Below, piece by piece: positions 62,772-64,000 of a stretch of DNA of 64,000 nt. The stretch's first letter is position 1, and every line of letters starts with the position of its first letter. This DNA comes from Tichowtungia aerotolerans (lineage in GTDB: Bacteria > Verrucomicrobiota > Kiritimatiellia > Kiritimatiellales > Tichowtungiaceae), in assembly GCF_009905215.1 (NCBI RefSeq), contig NZ_CP047593.1:2732900-2796899 (forward strand), read 5' to 3'. The notes under the pieces were generated by a model. It searched no databases and was not told where the DNA came from. It saw only the letters and a program-made list of their open reading frames with translations. The position numbers and the translations under genes were made by a program.

Positions 62772-63517
62772 TAAGTTTATTTGATGCCCATTGCCATCTG
62801 CAGGATGACGCGCTGTTTCCGGACCTCGGAAAAATTATAGAACGCGCGGACGCGGCCGGCATCGAACGAATGGTTTGCTGCGGCACCAATTCCAATGATT
62901 GGAAAAAAGTGTTCCAATGTGCGGGAAAATACCCGCAGGTCTATCCCATGATTGGAATTCACCCCTGGTTTGTTTCCAATGATTGGAAAAAGGAGTTTCA
63001 GGGGTTGGAAAAAATGCTGCGCGATTTTCCAACCTCTGGAGTCGGCGAGTGTGGTCTGGATTTTCAGGATCGCTTTGAAAACCGTGCGGAGCAGGAGGAT
63101 TGTTTTGCGGCGCATCTGGAACTTGCGACAATACTGGGGCGTCCGGTAGCCGTTCACTGTGTACAGGCGTGGGGACGGATGCTGGAAATCCTGCGCGGGT
63201 TTCCGAAACCGAAAAAAATCCTGCACGCCTTCGGCGGGGCGGTGGAGCTGATTCCGGAACTGACCCGGCTGAACTGCTGGTTTTCGTTTTGCGGCAGTGT
63301 GATCAATCCCAACGCAAAGCGGGTTCGTGCTGCGGCCGCCGCGGTTCCGGATGAACGACTCCTCGTCGAAACCGATTCTCCCGATTTCCCGCCCGCCGGA
63401 TGTCCCGCTCCCAATGAGCCGGCAAACCTGATCCATGTTGTCCGGGCAGTGGCTGAGCTGCGGGATGTCTCTGTTGAAAGAATTGCTTCTTTGACCGGTT
63501 CGAACATTTTATTTTAA
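62768..63517 (+). CDS. TatD-family metal-dependent deoxyribonuclease
   Basis: A 249-residue TIM-barrel hydrolase. The DAHCH metal motif lies at residues 6-10, GVGECGLDF provides the bridging glutamate, and HC, H and D ligands follow in VAVHC, ILHAFGG and VETDSPDF. TatD enzymes degrade DNA ends and help in oxidative-damage repair. Residues 40-85 carry several copies of the dispersed palindrome, read as SNDWKKVFQCAGK and SNDWKKEFQGLEK, but the length of this region is close to that of other TatD proteins. The ATG at 62768 overlaps the previous stop. It ends the five-gene operon. Confidence 0.9.
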   Translation: MISLFDAHCHLQDDALFPDLGKIIERADAAGIERMVCCGTNSNDWKKVFQCAGKYPQVYPMIGIHPWFVSNDWKKEFQGLEKMLRDFPTSGVGECGLDFQDRFENRAEQEDCFAAHLELATILGRPVAVHCVQAWGRMLEILRGFPKPKKILHAFGGAVELIPELTRLNCWFSFCGSVINPNAKRVRAAAAAVPDERLLVETDSPDFPPAGCPAPNEPANLIHVVRAVAELRDVSVERIASLTGSNILF

Positions 63518-63567
63518 CAGAAATATTATAAGTTGTTTTTAATAAGTTTTTTAGGATGTTGTTTGCC

Positions 63568-63606
63568 CCATACATTTAAATGTATGGAATAAATCGCGGA
63601 TTTATT
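63568..63606. terminator. Two adjacent perfect palindromes between convergent genes
   Basis: The first, 63568-63587, is a perfect 20-base palindrome (CCATACATTT and its complement). Directly after it, AATAAATC and GATTTATT (63588-63606) form a second inverted repeat around GCG. They sit between tatD and a convergent glycosyltransferase gene. A bidirectional terminator is likely; a protein-binding site is possible. Confidence 0.5.
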
Positions 63607-63622
63607 GGGTCAAAAACTCTGC

Positions 63623-64000
63623 TTACACAAGCAGGTCGAGAGCGGTTTCCCAACGGCTTTCCGCGGCTTTCTGGAGGGCTTTGTTACGCAGGAATATGTA
63701 GGTGTTTGGATCGTTTATGAGCGAGTTCATCGCTTCCTGAAAGGTTTCGGGAGTGCGGGCGTCGATGACGATGCCGGAGTTGTGTGATCGGACGATTTCC
63801 TGCGGGCCGCCTTGATCGGAGACGATGGCGGGCAACCCGGAGGCGTGAGCTTCCAGGACGGCATTGCCGAAGGTGTCGGTCATGCTGGGGAAGATGAAAG
63901 CGTCCGCGCTGGCGTATGCCTGCTGGAGGCGTTCGCCGCGCATGAAGCCGGTGAAGGCGATGTGGTCGTTGCGGTAGCGGCGGCGAAGTTCCTCGCAGTG
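63623..64000 (-). CDS. Glycosyltransferase family 4, C-terminal part (runs off window)
   Basis: The last 125 codons of a GT-B glycosyltransferase; the N-terminal part is beyond the window edge. The donor-binding motif is clear: SADAFIFPSMTDTFGNAVLEAHASGLPAIVSDQGGPQEIV, with the conserved E-x7-E pattern of GT4 enzymes. Donor and acceptor sugars cannot be told. It converges with tatD. Confidence 0.88.
   Translation of the reverse strand, partial: HCEELRRRYRNDHIAFTGFMRGERLQQAYASADAFIFPSMTDTFGNAVLEAHASGLPAIVSDQGGPQEIVRSHNSGIVIDARTPETFQEAMNSLINDPNTYIFLRNKALQKAAESRWETALDLLV

Overview
The window looks like a chromosomal segment of a Gram-negative bacterium of the PVC group, most likely Kiritimatiellota or a close relative. 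The main reasons are a lysine/alanine-rich tail on the housekeeping sigma factor, both known types of sulfatase maturase side by side, a PEP-CTERM surface protein, a sodium-pumping Nqr-type complex, and large secreted beta-helix and calcium-repeat proteins with AraC regulators. The phylum call is inference from gene content. There is no rRNA operon, phage, insertion sequence or CRISPR array. RNA genes are rnpB and one tRNA-Arg.

Layout. 0-10 kb: end of a YjbQ-like gene, priA, an OsmC-like gene, then a leftward operon for an Nqr-like respiratory complex (nqrBCDEF without nqrA) framed by a HesB-like gene and an uncharacterised cysteine protein; pcm and a PilT-TPR fusion follow. 10-14.4 kb: rpoD, an ATP-cone/uridine-kinase fusion, rnpB, tRNA-Arg(TCT). 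14-28 kb: YhcH-like gene, a NapH/NapG-type fusion with a DUF362 Tat protein, YacP-like NYN gene, trkA-trkH-rimO, a sulfite-reductase-like protein, a giant twin-module transglutaminase-like protein and a second NYN-like gene. 28-43 kb: HAD hydrolase, ketopantoate reductase, glycogen synthase, ilvB-ilvH, anaerobic and aerobic sulfatase maturases, BI-1 protein, a DUF1643/DUF294/exonuclease operon, and a DAHP synthase-chorismate mutase fusion. 42.6-53.6 kb: a region of three AraC regulators, a URO-D-like enzyme, an MFS transporter and secreted proteins, probably for external polysaccharide. 53.9-64 kb: hybrid histidine kinase, NagD-like phosphatase, nrdAB with NrdR-like boxes, an operon of macro-domain, tag, dienelactone hydrolase, small membrane protein and tatD, and a partial glycosyltransferase.

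The most striking feature is not a gene. A short palindrome, TTCCAA-N3-TTGGAA, occurs twelve times perfectly and at least five more times with one mismatch. Chance would give about 0.004 perfect copies in 64 kb. It lies between genes, often as a hairpin where genes converge and once as the stem of a classical terminator. It also lies inside genes (priA, trkH, rimO, glgA twice, tatD several times), where it is read as FQ-x-LEK or SN-x-WKK. This resembles the distribution of DNA-uptake signals or of a chromosome-organising protein's sites; its function is unknown from sequence alone.
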